From assembly GCA_004297165.1 (NCBI GenBank), contig SCUJ01000010.1:5001-69000 (forward strand): a stretch of 64,000 nucleotides of DNA. The letters are read 5' to 3'. Each line of letters opens with the position of its first letter. Position 1 is the first letter of the stretch. The translations under genes and the position numbers were made by a program. Below the pieces are notes generated by a model. The model saw only the letters and a list, made by a program, of their open reading frames with translations. It was not told where the DNA came from and made no database searches. Shown here piece by piece: positions 28,439 through 37,838 of the stretch. The stretch is from Gammaproteobacteria bacterium (GTDB lineage: Bacteria > Pseudomonadota > Gammaproteobacteria > Eutrophobiales > Eutrophobiaceae).

Positions 28439-29481
28439 AACCTTCAGCCAATTTCGTAGTATCGGTACTCATCGCGGGCGCTGTCGCCCTGCTCTCCGCC
28501 TGCAATACCCAATCCTCGATGCGGCCTTCGGGGATGCCTTCCCCTACCAGCTCTACCGGCTCCTCAGGCAGTGCGGGGATCCCTGGACCCACGCCCATGC
28601 CGGGAAGCACGAGCAGCAGTGGGTCGGGACGCCAGTCTTCCACGGGGCAAACCCCTCGTTCCAGTTCCGGCACGGCCTCCCGTTCCGGCGCCGCCTCCAG
28701 TCCCGGTGAGCAAGGTTCCGGCGCCAATTCCGGCAGAAAGTCAGGGACAACCTCCGAATCGGGGACCGCAAACAAGAGCGGGACAGCGGACCGCGAAGGC
28801 GCCGCCGGGTCGGAAGCGCGCGGCGAGGGCGAGTCGGATACCGCCGGCAAATCGGATGACGAGATCCTGGCCGAGGCACTTGCGGCCCTCTCCGCCGGTA
28901 AGGCGAAGGGTCAGGGTACCGAATCCGAAGGCGAAAAAGACGGCGAGAAGACCGGGGCAGGGACCGATGGAAAGGGCGACGGTCAGCAAGATGGGGATCA
29001 AGGTACAGCGAACGCATCCCGCGCGGGCGATCGTAGCGGCAATGGAACCGATTCCAACTCCGGCAATCAGAATGCGGCGGATGGCCGGCTCACAGCGGGC
29101 CTGGCCGAATTCGATGATATGATACGGGACAAACGCGAGGAGGCGACGGCGCAGGCGAATACCGAAGGCGCCGGGCCACGCCGCATTTCCGGAGGCGCTG
29201 AAGATGAAGACGGCCTGCAAACCGCCATGCTGGACCGGGACCCACCGCCCGCGCCAGACGGCAGCGAACAGGGGGCTGGCGGTACCGATATGGCCAAGGC
29301 GGGCCCTGCGGCAGTAACGCCCGAATTCGAGGTCCCGGCTGACGTGGGCAACGGTCAGGACGACGACATCATCGCCAAACAACTGCGGGAGGCCGCGATG
29401 AAGGAGAAAGACCCGGAGTTGCAGGCGAAACTCTGGGAGGAGTACCGTAAATACAAGAATGACATGCAGGCGAGGACATGA
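28435..29481 (+). CDS. Low-complexity Ser/Gly/acidic lipoprotein
   Basis: 348 aa. A lipoprotein signal with lipobox LLSAC (Cys at about residue 23) is followed by some 70 residues rich in Ser, Gly, Thr and Pro, then a Gly/Asp/Glu/Lys-rich disordered stretch. The charged helical C-terminus (DDDIIAKQLREAAMKEKDPE) is the only region likely to fold. It overlaps both neighbours by 4 bases, so translation is coupled. It probably acts as a long flexible tether from the outer membrane; no family was recognised. Confidence 0.75.
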   Translation: MKPSANFVVSVLIAGAVALLSACNTQSSMRPSGMPSPTSSTGSSGSAGIPGPTPMPGSTSSSGSGRQSSTGQTPRSSSGTASRSGAASSPGEQGSGANSGRKSGTTSESGTANKSGTADREGAAGSEARGEGESDTAGKSDDEILAEALAALSAGKAKGQGTESEGEKDGEKTGAGTDGKGDGQQDGDQGTANASRAGDRSGNGTDSNSGNQNAADGRLTAGLAEFDDMIRDKREEATAQANTEGAGPRRISGGAEDEDGLQTAMLDRDPPPAPDGSEQGAGGTDMAKAGPAAVTPEFEVPADVGNGQDDDIIAKQLREAAMKEKDPELQAKLWEEYRKYKNDMQART

Positions 29482-30665
29482 TGCGATCCAACCATTTCCA
29501 ATTTCTGCTGACGGCCTGCCTGGGACTCCTGCTGGCAGGCTGCAATACCACGCAGGTGCGCACCACCGAGCATACCGGGATAATCCAGGAGTCGACGCCC
29601 ATTGCGGAACACCTGCTGCTCGATGTCGGCATCGGGATCTTCAATCCCGGCGTCGACCCGGACGCCGACCCCGAAAAGACCGGTATCTTTCCCAAGATCC
29701 GCGCGGCCGAGGCGCGTTTCATGCCCTATATCCTGATGGAGACCCTGCAACAAAGCGGCAACTGGGGCATGGTGCGGGTCATTCCGGACCGGCAGAGCGA
29801 GATGGATGTCTGGGTGGACGCCGAGATCCTGGTCTCGGACGGCGCGACCCTGGAGCTCGGGGTAACCGTGCAGGACAGTTCCGGGCGCACCTGGTTCACG
29901 AAAAAATACCAGGAAGAGGCCAGCAAATACGCCTTTGATCCAAGCATCCCCAACCACGGCGAACCCTTTCAGGGGCTCTATAACCGGATCGCCAACGACC
30001 TGCTGGCTTATCACCGGTCCCTGCCCGAGGCGGAGATCGTGGCCATCCGCACCATCACCGGCCTGCAATTCGCGCGGCGTTTCGCCCCCGAGGTCTTCAC
30101 CGGGCATCTCACCGCCGATGAGCAAGGGCGGTTGTACATCGCGCGGACGCCGGCGCCGAACGACCCGGTCTTGCAGCGGGTCGAGCAGATCCGGGAACGC
30201 GATTACATGTTCGTGGACACCCTGCAGGAATATTACGAATCCTTCGTGCGCCAGATGGATGTGCCTTACCTGGAATGGCGCAAGGCCTTTTACGAGGAGA
30301 GCGAGGCCCTGCGTGAGGCGCGGGCCCAGCGCAATGCCCGCCTCATCGGCGGGGCGGTCGCAATCCTCGGCGGGATCCTGGCCCAGGGCAGCAACAGCCC
30401 GGTGGTCAACACCGCAGGACAGGTCGGCATCTTTGGCGGGGCCGCCGCCATCTACAGCGGTCTGCACAAGCGGGAGGAGGTCAAGTTCCATGTCGAGTCG
30501 CTGGAACAAATCTCGGACTCGTTGCAGGGGGAGATGGAACCCCACACCATGGCTTTGGAGGACAAGACAGTGACCCTCAGCGGTTCCGTCAACGAGCAGT
30601 ACCGGCAGTGGCGCGAGATCCTGCGGGAGATGTACGAAAGCGAAACAGGATTGACAACAAACTAG
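29478..30665 (+). CDS. Lipoprotein of the envelope operon, family unknown
   Basis: 395 aa with lipobox LLLAGC (about residue 23). The N-terminal ~200 residues look like a mixed alpha/beta periplasmic domain (HLLLDVGIGIFNPGVDPD, EMDVWVDAEILVSDGATLEL). A glycine-rich hydrophobic stretch (about 290-320, GGAVAILGGILAQG) could be a membrane-inserting or packing segment. The C-terminus is charged and helical. The start ATG at 29478 overlaps the preceding stop. Not recognised further. Confidence 0.75.
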   Translation: MMRSNHFQFLLTACLGLLLAGCNTTQVRTTEHTGIIQESTPIAEHLLLDVGIGIFNPGVDPDADPEKTGIFPKIRAAEARFMPYILMETLQQSGNWGMVRVIPDRQSEMDVWVDAEILVSDGATLELGVTVQDSSGRTWFTKKYQEEASKYAFDPSIPNHGEPFQGLYNRIANDLLAYHRSLPEAEIVAIRTITGLQFARRFAPEVFTGHLTADEQGRLYIARTPAPNDPVLQRVEQIRERDYMFVDTLQEYYESFVRQMDVPYLEWRKAFYEESEALREARAQRNARLIGGAVAILGGILAQGSNSPVVNTAGQVGIFGGAAAIYSGLHKREEVKFHVESLEQISDSLQGEMEPHTMALEDKTVTLSGSVNEQYRQWREILREMYESETGLTTN

Positions 30666-30727
30666 AACAGCAACCAGATCGACGGACCGCCCGCCCGTTC
30701 GCCACCTGCAGGCAGCACTGATACAGC

Positions 30728-32299
30728 ATGATTTCAAATCCGGATCGTGAACCAGACGAATTCGCATCGCCAACCATCCGGCCGGCGCGGATCGACCTGA
30801 GCCGGCGCTCGGTCGACGGCGCTCAAGCGGCTTCCGGCCTCCGTAATCCGCGCTATATCGCCGTGGCGCTCCTGTTCGGTCTGCTCATCGCCGCGGCCGT
30901 GGGCGTGATCGTCGTCCTGCCGGACTGGCGTCCCGCCATCGCCCCTGTTACGTCTCAAGCCAACAACGCAGGCGTCAAGCAGGCAGTCGCCGCCACAACG
31001 CCCCCGCCGCCCGCGGCGACGGCGCCGCCCCCCGGCGATGCCCCCTGGCAGAAGGCGATCCGCTCGGGTCTGCGCAAGGACAGCCAGTTGATCCTGGAGC
31101 AACTCCTGGAGGCGCGCAAATCGCTGGAGGAACACGGGGTCATGCAGTGGGCGTCCGCTGATTTCGAGCAGGCCATGACCACGGCCGAGGCGGGCGACAA
31201 ATTCTACAACGGGCAGGAATTCGAGCAGGCGCGCGACAGTTACCAGAAGTCCCTCGATGCGCTTAACGGTTTATTGGAACGCAAGGAAACCCTGTTCGAG
31301 GAATCCATGCAGAAGGGGTTGCAGGCCCTGAATGACGGCGATTCCGCCAGCGCGAAGGCGGCCCTGCAACTCGCCCTGGCCATCGATCCCCTGGATCGCG
31401 AGGCGGGCCTCGCCATGCAACGGGCCGGGACGCTGGATGAGGTCCTCGCCCTGATCGCCGAAGGCGATGATCTCCTTGCAGCCGACCAGCTCGAGGCGGC
31501 ACAAGGCAGCTATGCCAAGGCCCAGGGTCTGGATCCGGCCTATCCCGTCACCGCGGAAAAACTGCAACTTGTCGAGACCCGTATCCGGGACCTGGTCTTC
31601 GGGCGGCACATGTCCGCGGGTTTTGCGGAGCTCGAGGCGGGACGGCTGGACGAGGCCCGCAAGGCCTTCAACGAGGCGCTCAAAGTCGCAACGAATTCGG
31701 TGGAGGCGCGCAATGCCCTCGAACAGGTCAATCTTAAACTCACCGGCAACCGGATCCAGGCCCTGTTAAAACAGGCCGAGGCCGACGAGGCGGCGGAGGA
31801 GTGGCAGGCCGCGCAGCGGTCCTATGAGGACGCGCTGGCCATCGATGACAAGCTCGCCGCCGCGCAAGCCGGCAGGGAGCGCACCGCCGTGCGCGCGGCC
31901 ATCCACGAGCAGGTGATGTCGATCATCGACCACCCGGACCGGCTCTATGACCCGAAGGTGTATTCAGAAACCCGGACATTTCTCGACCGGATGCATGCGC
32001 TCTCCGACAAGGGCCCCGTGTTATCGAAACAACTCGCCACGCTCGGTGGATTGATGGAGCAGGCCGCCACCCCGGTCCGCGTCCGCCTGCAATCCGATAA
32101 CCAGACAGAGGTGACGATTTATAAAGTGGGCAACCTCGGTTTTTTCACGGACCTGGAACTGGAACTGCGGCCTGGCCGCTATGTCGCGGTGGGCATCCGC
32201 TCCGGATACCAGGACGCGCGGACGGAATTCCAGGTGGCGCCGGATCAGCCGGAACAGATCGTGCAGGTCCGGGCTGACCGCCCCAGCATGCCGCGCTGA
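30728..32299 (+). CDS. Inner-membrane TPR protein
   Basis: 523 aa. A ~40-residue cytoplasmic tail with many Arg precedes one membrane helix (about 41-63, YIAVALLFGLLIAAAVGVIV), a Pro/Ala linker, then tandem TPR-like helices (ADQLEAAQGSYAKAQGLDPA, AGRLDEARKAFNEALKVATN, AEEWQAAQRSYEDALAIDDK). The C-terminal beta domain (VTIYKVGNLGFFTDLELELR) resembles PEGA-type carbohydrate- or protein-contact modules. Most of the protein is therefore periplasmic. It starts 62 bases after the preceding gene and 18 bases before the PEGA/SUMF1 gene, whose domain style it shares. Confidence 0.8.
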   Translation: MISNPDREPDEFASPTIRPARIDLSRRSVDGAQAASGLRNPRYIAVALLFGLLIAAAVGVIVVLPDWRPAIAPVTSQANNAGVKQAVAATTPPPPAATAPPPGDAPWQKAIRSGLRKDSQLILEQLLEARKSLEEHGVMQWASADFEQAMTTAEAGDKFYNGQEFEQARDSYQKSLDALNGLLERKETLFEESMQKGLQALNDGDSASAKAALQLALAIDPLDREAGLAMQRAGTLDEVLALIAEGDDLLAADQLEAAQGSYAKAQGLDPAYPVTAEKLQLVETRIRDLVFGRHMSAGFAELEAGRLDEARKAFNEALKVATNSVEARNALEQVNLKLTGNRIQALLKQAEADEAAEEWQAAQRSYEDALAIDDKLAAAQAGRERTAVRAAIHEQVMSIIDHPDRLYDPKVYSETRTFLDRMHALSDKGPVLSKQLATLGGLMEQAATPVRVRLQSDNQTEVTIYKVGNLGFFTDLELELRPGRYVAVGIRSGYQDARTEFQVAPDQPEQIVQVRADRPSMPR

Positions 32300-32317
32300 A
32301 TCAGGGACACATCCCGC

Positions 32318-34366
32318 ATGCACGACGAAAATATCCGCATCGAGGCCGCCCCCTTCAAGCCGCACACGCCAGGGCAACGCAGTCGCTCCCTCAAGCTGCG
32401 CGCCGGGGTGGTGCTCACCGGTCTGTTCCTGCTGATCAGCCTCGGGGCGGCATGGTTCCTGTTCAGTGCGCGCGCCGTCTATATCAATGTCACGCCCGCG
32501 GAGGCCCGGATCGATGTCGCCGCCATCCTGCAACTGCGACTGGCGGACCGCTTTCTCCTGCTCACTGGCAGTTACCCGACGGAGATCGGCGCGGAAGGCT
32601 ATTACCCGCTGGCGGTGGAACTGCCGATCACGGAGCAACAGAACCAGGAGTTTCACTATCAGTTGCAGCCGCTCCCCGGGAGTTTGCGGATCACGACGCC
32701 GGGGGTCGTGAATGCCGCGATCCTCCTCGACGGCGCTGCCCGCGGCGTTGCACCCACGGTCATTACGGAGATCCCTCAAGGCGGACACAGGTTGACCATC
32801 CAGGCCGAACGTTACTTCCCGGTGGAAACCAATATCGAGATTGAGGGCCTGGGCCGGGAGCAGGAACTCGCGGTGGAACTCAAACCGGCCTGGGCGGATG
32901 TGGAGATCGTCTCGGACCCGCAGGACGCGGAGGTCTTCCTGGGCGAGGAATCCCTGGGGCGCACCCCGCTCGCAATGACAATCCTGGAAGGCCGTCACCG
33001 CCTGATGGTGAAACGCGACGGCTTCAAGCCCTGGATCGATCACATCCAGATCACCGCCGGACAGGCGCAGCGTCTGACCGATATCCGTCTGGCGCCGGCC
33101 GATGCCACGGTCCTGTTGAGCAGCGACCCGCCGCAGGCCAATGCCACGGTGAACGGCGAATACATGGGCATGACGCCGCTGGAACTCGCCCTGACCCCGG
33201 GGCAGGCGGCGACCATCAAACTGCACAAGCCAGGGTTTCTATCCGCAGAACGCTCCCTGAAGCCCGCCTCCGGGGATCAGGTCCGTCTCAATGTCCCGTT
33301 GCAGCCGGAACTCGTCGAGGTCAGTTTCGATATCCGGCCGGCGGATGCCGAGTTGTATGTCGATGGCGCGCTGGCCGGCACGGGGAGTCAGCGCCTGCGC
33401 CTTCCCGTCCGGGGTCACCGGATCGAGGTGAAGAAGGCCGGCTACGCGGATTACAGCGACAGGATCGCGCTGCTCGGCGGGGCGGATCAGCAGGTCGCCA
33501 TCGAACTGAAGACGATCGCCGAGGTGCGCAAGGCGCAGATCAAATCCCGGGTAACGACAACCGCCGGCCAGACCCTGAAGCTGCTGGAGCCCTATACATT
33601 CACCCTGGGGGCCTCGCGCCGGGAGGCGGGCCGCCGGGCCAACGAGCCCCTGCGGACCGTGGAATTGCGCAAACCGTTTTACCTCAGCCTGAACGAGGTC
33701 ACCAATGCCCAGTTCCGGGAGATGAAAGCGGACCATCGCTCGGGCGAGGTCCAGGGCATCAGCCTCGACGACGACCCGCAACCCGTCGTGAACATCACCT
33801 GGGAACAGGCCGCGCAGTACTGCAATTGGCTGAGCCGCAAGGAATCGCTGCCATTGTTTTATCAGGAAACGGACGGGCGGATCACCGGCATCAACCCCGC
33901 AGCGTCCGGCTACCGCCTGCCGAGCGAGGCGGAGTGGGAATGGGCGGCGCGCGCCGTTCCGGGGACGGAGGGGTTGAAGTTTCCCTGGGGCCCGGCATTG
34001 CCGCCGCCGGATAAAAGCGGCAACTATGCCGACGAGACCTCGGCCGCGGTCATCGGCCGCATCCTGGAGAATTACAACGACGACCATCTGGCTGCCGCCC
34101 CGGTCGGCAGCTTTCCCGCCGGCAACAACGGCCTCTTCGACATGGGCGGCAATGTCTCCGAATGGGTCAACGATTATTACGGGATAGGACTGGAAAGCGC
34201 CAATGTGTCGAGCGACCCGCTCGGCCCCGAGTCCGGCGAATTTCACGTCATCAAGGGCTCCAGTTGGGCCCATGGAACGCTGGCGGAACTGCGCCTGTCT
34301 TATCGTGACTATGGGGATCAACCCCGCAACGATGTGGGCTTTCGGATCGCCCGGTATGTAGAATGA
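32318..34366 (+). CDS. Membrane-anchored PEGA-repeat protein with C-terminal SUMF1-like domain
   Basis: 682 aa. One membrane helix (about 28-48, AGVVLTGLFLLISLGAAWFL) is followed by several PEGA-type beta repeats (e.g. DPQDAEVFLGEESLGRTPLA, DPPQANATVNGEYMGMTPLE). Residues from about 429 form a formylglycine-generating-enzyme-like (SUMF1) fold (NEVTNAQFREM, YRLPSEAEWEWAARA, GLFDMGGNVSEWVNDYYG, DVGFRIAR). The cysteine pair needed for sulfatase activation is absent, since the final region reads VIKGSSWAHGTLAEL. It is therefore more likely a binding domain of the C-type-lectin-like fold than an enzyme. It lies in the middle of the envelope operon; cell-wall or glycan contact is inferred. Confidence 0.85.
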   Translation: MHDENIRIEAAPFKPHTPGQRSRSLKLRAGVVLTGLFLLISLGAAWFLFSARAVYINVTPAEARIDVAAILQLRLADRFLLLTGSYPTEIGAEGYYPLAVELPITEQQNQEFHYQLQPLPGSLRITTPGVVNAAILLDGAARGVAPTVITEIPQGGHRLTIQAERYFPVETNIEIEGLGREQELAVELKPAWADVEIVSDPQDAEVFLGEESLGRTPLAMTILEGRHRLMVKRDGFKPWIDHIQITAGQAQRLTDIRLAPADATVLLSSDPPQANATVNGEYMGMTPLELALTPGQAATIKLHKPGFLSAERSLKPASGDQVRLNVPLQPELVEVSFDIRPADAELYVDGALAGTGSQRLRLPVRGHRIEVKKAGYADYSDRIALLGGADQQVAIELKTIAEVRKAQIKSRVTTTAGQTLKLLEPYTFTLGASRREAGRRANEPLRTVELRKPFYLSLNEVTNAQFREMKADHRSGEVQGISLDDDPQPVVNITWEQAAQYCNWLSRKESLPLFYQETDGRITGINPAASGYRLPSEAEWEWAARAVPGTEGLKFPWGPALPPPDKSGNYADETSAAVIGRILENYNDDHLAAAPVGSFPAGNNGLFDMGGNVSEWVNDYYGIGLESANVSSDPLGPESGEFHVIKGSSWAHGTLAELRLSYRDYGDQPRNDVGFRIARYVE

Positions 34367-34370
34367 ATGT

Positions 34371-34607
34371 ATGCGCGCACTACTCTCATGTTTATCGTTA
34401 CTGCTGGCGCTGATGGCGCCGGTCGCGGCGCAGGACGCCCCCGTGCCGGAACCACCGAAGGCGGAGGATAATGACGGAGACAAGGAGGCGGGCAAAAACG
34501 TTCAACAAACCAAAACCAAACCAGAAGAGGCGCAGGCCCCCGATATAATCGAGACCACCGACAAGGCCTCCGAGGATCTACCTCTCATCTTTCCAGCGGA
34601 TATTTGA
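34371..34607 (+). CDS. Small exported acidic protein
   Basis: 78 aa. A signal peptide (LLSCLSLLLALMAPVAAQDA) is followed by a short, disordered, Lys/Glu/Pro-rich tail with no cysteine. It sits 5 bases after the PEGA/SUMF1 gene and 10 bases before the channel gene. It could be an accessory subunit or a translational spacer. No family was recognised. Confidence 0.6.
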   Translation: MRALLSCLSLLLALMAPVAAQDAPVPEPPKAEDNDGDKEAGKNVQQTKTKPEEAQAPDIIETTDKASEDLPLIFPADI

Positions 34608-34616
34608 ATAACGTCC

Positions 34617-35414
34617 ATGAAATACAATCCACTGCATGACTTTCTCTATCAGCTCTTCGCCCTGATCCTGTCCTTCATCCTGGTGCATGCCGTCTACGTC
34701 ACCATCATCCGGCCCAACGCCGATGCCCTGCTTGAGGAACAACAAAGGGAACAGGACGCCGGACAGCTCACGGAGATCAAGCGGTCCGTGCACATCGTGC
34801 TCAAGGATCCCGAGCAGGAATCCTGTTTCGTCCTGGCCTTCTGGGTATTCGCGATCATCGGCCAGAAGGCCAAGATCGCATTGCACGAGCGCAAGCTGCT
34901 GTCGCAGGCGTTGCTCGATGTGACGCCGGGGACCAGCATCCTGCCCGAGGACGCCCGCACCTATTCCCGGACGATTCAGACCCTGCCCGATTCGGAGCGC
35001 GAGTATCTCCTGCCGCGCGCCTTGCTTGCGGCGCTGCAACGCTTCGGCTCCACCCGCAGCATCCAGGATGCCTCCACTGCGATCCGGGAGATCTGCGACA
35101 CGGAATCCGATCGGCTTGATTCGGAACTGTCCATGGTCCGGTACATCATCTGGGCCATTCCCGCCATCGGCTTCATCGGCACGGTCCGGGGCATAGGCGA
35201 GGCCCTGACCCAGGCGCAGAAGGCGGTCCAGGGCGACATCATCGGGGTGACCATCGGCCTCGGCGTGGCCTTCAATTCGACCCTCGTCGCCCTGCTGCTC
35301 AGCATCGTCATCATGTTCATGATGCATCAACTGCAGTTGCTCCAGGAACGCCTGGTGCTCGACGCCCAGAATTACTGCGATGTGAATCTGGTCCGGCACC
35401 TGCAAATCAGGTAA
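34617..35414 (+). CDS. MotA/TolQ/ExbB-family proton channel protein
   Basis: 265 aa. Hydrophobic helices lie near residues 8-30, 62-78, 175-195 and 207-240. The conserved MotA/ExbB core is present: AIPAIGFIGTVRGIGEAL (Pro at 182, the TolQ/ExbB helix) and GVTIGLGVAFNSTLVALLLS. These proteins form pentamers that let protons through and drive a partner anchored by an Asp-bearing helix. No ExbD, TolR or MotB gene is adjacent. The two VWA proteins downstream have the matching helix (see their entries). This is therefore predicted to be the motor stator of the operon. Confidence 0.88.
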   Translation: MKYNPLHDFLYQLFALILSFILVHAVYVTIIRPNADALLEEQQREQDAGQLTEIKRSVHIVLKDPEQESCFVLAFWVFAIIGQKAKIALHERKLLSQALLDVTPGTSILPEDARTYSRTIQTLPDSEREYLLPRALLAALQRFGSTRSIQDASTAIREICDTESDRLDSELSMVRYIIWAIPAIGFIGTVRGIGEALTQAQKAVQGDIIGVTIGLGVAFNSTLVALLLSIVIMFMMHQLQLLQERLVLDAQNYCDVNLVRHLQIR

Positions 35415-35428
35415 AGGCGGAAAACGAC

Positions 35429-36751
35429 ATGCATCCGGTAATCATGGAACTCAACGACCACGAGATTCGGCTTGCCCGCGACGCGGAGATCATCCTGCGC
35501 AGCCCTGGTTACGCCCTCGTCAACGGCGGTCAGGTCGTCCTCGGCGAAGGCGCCGTCAGGCAATCCAGATTGCGCCCGCGTTCGATCCACGATCAATTCT
35601 GGGACCGGCTGAATGAGGATCCGCTGAAAACCCCCGCCGGGAGCCACCGTCACCATGCCGATCTGGCCTACTCGCACCTGCTCGACATGCATGCGCGGAT
35701 CGGCAAGCCGGAACAGATCGTGTTCGTCGTGCCAGGCAAGTTCAGCAATATGCAACTCGCCCTCCTGCTGGGGCTCGCCGAGGCGGCGCCATTCGCGGCG
35801 GCGGGACTCGTCGATCTTGCAACGGCCGCCATCGCCGCGGTTGCCGGGGCGGGAGAATATGTCCATATCGACATCCATCTCCACAACGCGGTGCTGACCC
35901 AGGTGACGGTCGCCGACCGCGTTCGCCGCGGCGGCGTTCAGGTGATCCCCGGGGCGGGCATGGGGGCGATCGTCGACAGTTGCGCCTATGCCATCGCCGA
36001 CCTGTTCATCAAGCAGTCGCGCTTCGACCCGCAACATCTCCCGGAGACCGAGCAGGAACTGTACAACCAGATCCCGGCCTGCCTCGCGGCCTTGTCATCC
36101 GCCGGGGAATACCTCATGCAAATCGCCCACGGGCAGGTGCAGCATCAGGTCCGGATCGATGCCGCCGCCCTCGCCCCGGCGCTCGAAAAACACTATCAGC
36201 GGATCCGCGCCGCGATTCCGCCGGGCCGGGGCTGCCTGCTGTCCGATCGCGCTGCGGGTCTGCCCGGTTTCGCGGCAGGGCTCGATTGCGCCGGGACGCT
36301 CGAGGAAACGGCCACTTTTCTGGGGTGCCTTGCGAATCTTGCCGAGATCTGCCGTCCGGCGGAGGGCAAGTCCATGCCCTACATCACCTCACTGCCGCGC
36401 ACCGAGTCGCCGCGGATTCATCCGAAGGTCAACCTGACGAAAACCCGGCATCCCGCTGCGTCGCCAAACCGGACGGGCATCACTCATGTCCTGTACCGGG
36501 GACAGGCCTGGCCGCTCGCGAACGGACCGCTCCATCTCGGCGCGGCGGGCGGTCCGCCGCTGGCGGCCCCCTCAACGAGCGGCTGCACCGTAAACCCCAC
36601 ACCGGCCGGCGCGGAGGTCCGTTCCCTCGACAGCGACACGCTGGTCATCAACGGGAAACCCGCTCCCACGCCGGCGCAAGTCGCGCCAGGCGATCAACTT
36701 GCCTTCCCCGGAACGGATACGAGTTATACCTTCATCAACGTGACCGGCTGA
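35429..36751 (+). CDS. Actin/Hsp70-like (ASKHA) protein, tentative
   Basis: 440 aa, no signal peptide. The start (MELNDHEIRLARD, then GYALVNGGQVVLGEGA) and the internal EYVHIDIHLHNAVLTQV resemble the two phosphate-binding strands of the actin/Hsp70 fold, and EQIVFVVPGKFSNMQLALLL resembles the connecting region. The glycine-rich nucleotide loops are not all clear, so the fold call is tentative. The C-terminal ~90 residues form a separate small domain rich in Thr, Pro and Gly. Position between the channel and the VWA genes suggests a cytoplasmic ATP-binding regulator or scaffold. Confidence 0.5.
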   Translation: MHPVIMELNDHEIRLARDAEIILRSPGYALVNGGQVVLGEGAVRQSRLRPRSIHDQFWDRLNEDPLKTPAGSHRHHADLAYSHLLDMHARIGKPEQIVFVVPGKFSNMQLALLLGLAEAAPFAAAGLVDLATAAIAAVAGAGEYVHIDIHLHNAVLTQVTVADRVRRGGVQVIPGAGMGAIVDSCAYAIADLFIKQSRFDPQHLPETEQELYNQIPACLAALSSAGEYLMQIAHGQVQHQVRIDAAALAPALEKHYQRIRAAIPPGRGCLLSDRAAGLPGFAAGLDCAGTLEETATFLGCLANLAEICRPAEGKSMPYITSLPRTESPRIHPKVNLTKTRHPAASPNRTGITHVLYRGQAWPLANGPLHLGAAGGPPLAAPSTSGCTVNPTPAGAEVRSLDSDTLVINGKPAPTPAQVAPGDQLAFPGTDTSYTFINVTG

Positions 36752-36752
36752 C

Positions 36753-37838
36753 ATGGCGCGACGGGTCCGGCGGGAAGCATCCTTCTTCAGCCTGTCCTTC
36801 CTGGATGTCATGTCCTGCGGGCTCGGCGCGGTGGTGCTGCTGTTTTTGATCATCAAGCACAACGCCGATGCGAAGGTGACCGAGACCCCGGTCGATGACC
36901 TGCGTTCCGAGGTTGTCCTGCTGGAAGAAGAGATCGACACCGGGCAACAGGACCTCGCAAAGCTGCGCAATACCCTCTCGGACCTTGACGATCAGCTCGC
37001 CACCGCGCAGGGGCTCGCCCGCCGGATCATGGATTCGATCTCAGCGGAGAAGGAGCAGACCGCCGAGGTCAAACCGGCCAGCGAGGCCGAGGAACTCGAC
37101 CGCCTGAAGCGGGAGATCGTCAGGCTGGAGACCGAGCGCCAGAAGTTGCTGACCGAGGAGAACCAGACCGGGGCGAATATCCGCCGCCACGCCGGCGAAG
37201 GCAACCGGGCCTATATCACGGGGCTGCGTCTCGGCGGCCGGCGCATCCTGATCCTCCTGGACGCCTCCGGCAGCATGCTGGATCGGACCATCGTGAACAT
37301 CCTGCGGATCCGCAACATGCGGGACGAGCGCAAACGGCTCGCGTCCAAATGGCAGAGCGCCGTGGCGACCGTGGACTGGCTGACCGCCCGTCTGCCGCTC
37401 GACAGCCAGTACCAGATATACACCTTCAACACCCGCACCGCCGCGGCCTTGCCGGACACCCTAGGCCGCTGGCTCGCGGTGAAGGACAAACCGCAAATCA
37501 CCCGGGCGGTGGAGCAATTGCGAACCCTGGTCCCGGAGGGCGGGACCAATATGGAACAGGTCTTCCGGGCGGCGCGGGAGATGTCGCCGCCGCCGGACAA
37601 CATCATCCTCATCACCGACGGACTGCCCACCCAGGACAACCGCGGCGGCAGCGGAAATGTCACCGGCAAGCAGCGGCTCCAGTTTTTCAGCAATGCCCTG
37701 AAACAGCTCCCGACGGGGGTCCCGGTGAACGTCATCCTCGAACCCCTGGAAGGCGATCCGGACGCCCCGACCGCGTTCTGGCAGCTCGCGCAGGCGACGG
37801 ATGGCTCCTACATGAGCCCCACGGGGGACTGGCCATGA
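36753..37838 (+). CDS. Membrane-anchored VWA protein 1 with ExbD-like Asp helix
   Basis: 361 aa. After a short basic tail the single helix reads FSLSFLDVMSCGLGAVVLLF, with Asp18 where ExbD (FIDVMLVLL), TolR and MotB keep their essential Asp. A coiled coil follows (about 45-145, rich in Glu, Leu and Lys). The VWA domain then has a complete MIDAS: DASGSM at 170, GGTNM in the middle and LITDG later. Topology puts coil and VWA in the periplasm. It starts 2 bases after the ASKHA-like gene and overlaps the next VWA gene by 4 bases. Likely role: the moving, ligand-binding partner of the ExbB-like channel (inferred). Confidence 0.85.
   Translation: MARRVRREASFFSLSFLDVMSCGLGAVVLLFLIIKHNADAKVTETPVDDLRSEVVLLEEEIDTGQQDLAKLRNTLSDLDDQLATAQGLARRIMDSISAEKEQTAEVKPASEAEELDRLKREIVRLETERQKLLTEENQTGANIRRHAGEGNRAYITGLRLGGRRILILLDASGSMLDRTIVNILRIRNMRDERKRLASKWQSAVATVDWLTARLPLDSQYQIYTFNTRTAAALPDTLGRWLAVKDKPQITRAVEQLRTLVPEGGTNMEQVFRAAREMSPPPDNIILITDGLPTQDNRGGSGNVTGKQRLQFFSNALKQLPTGVPVNVILEPLEGDPDAPTAFWQLAQATDGSYMSPTGDWP

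Noticed and set aside
29355-30773. 472-aa minus-strand frame
   Set aside because: Antisense to two lipoprotein genes that have proper signals and coupled starts.
32318-34366. formylglycine-generating (sulfatase-activating) enzyme
   Set aside because: The catalytic cysteine pair is absent and no sulfatase is nearby.
37349-37834. Upstream extension of VWA protein 2
   Set aside because: Reads through VWA protein 1 in another frame, composition unlike protein; the ATG at 37835 has the ATGA overlap and a perfect paralog N-terminus.
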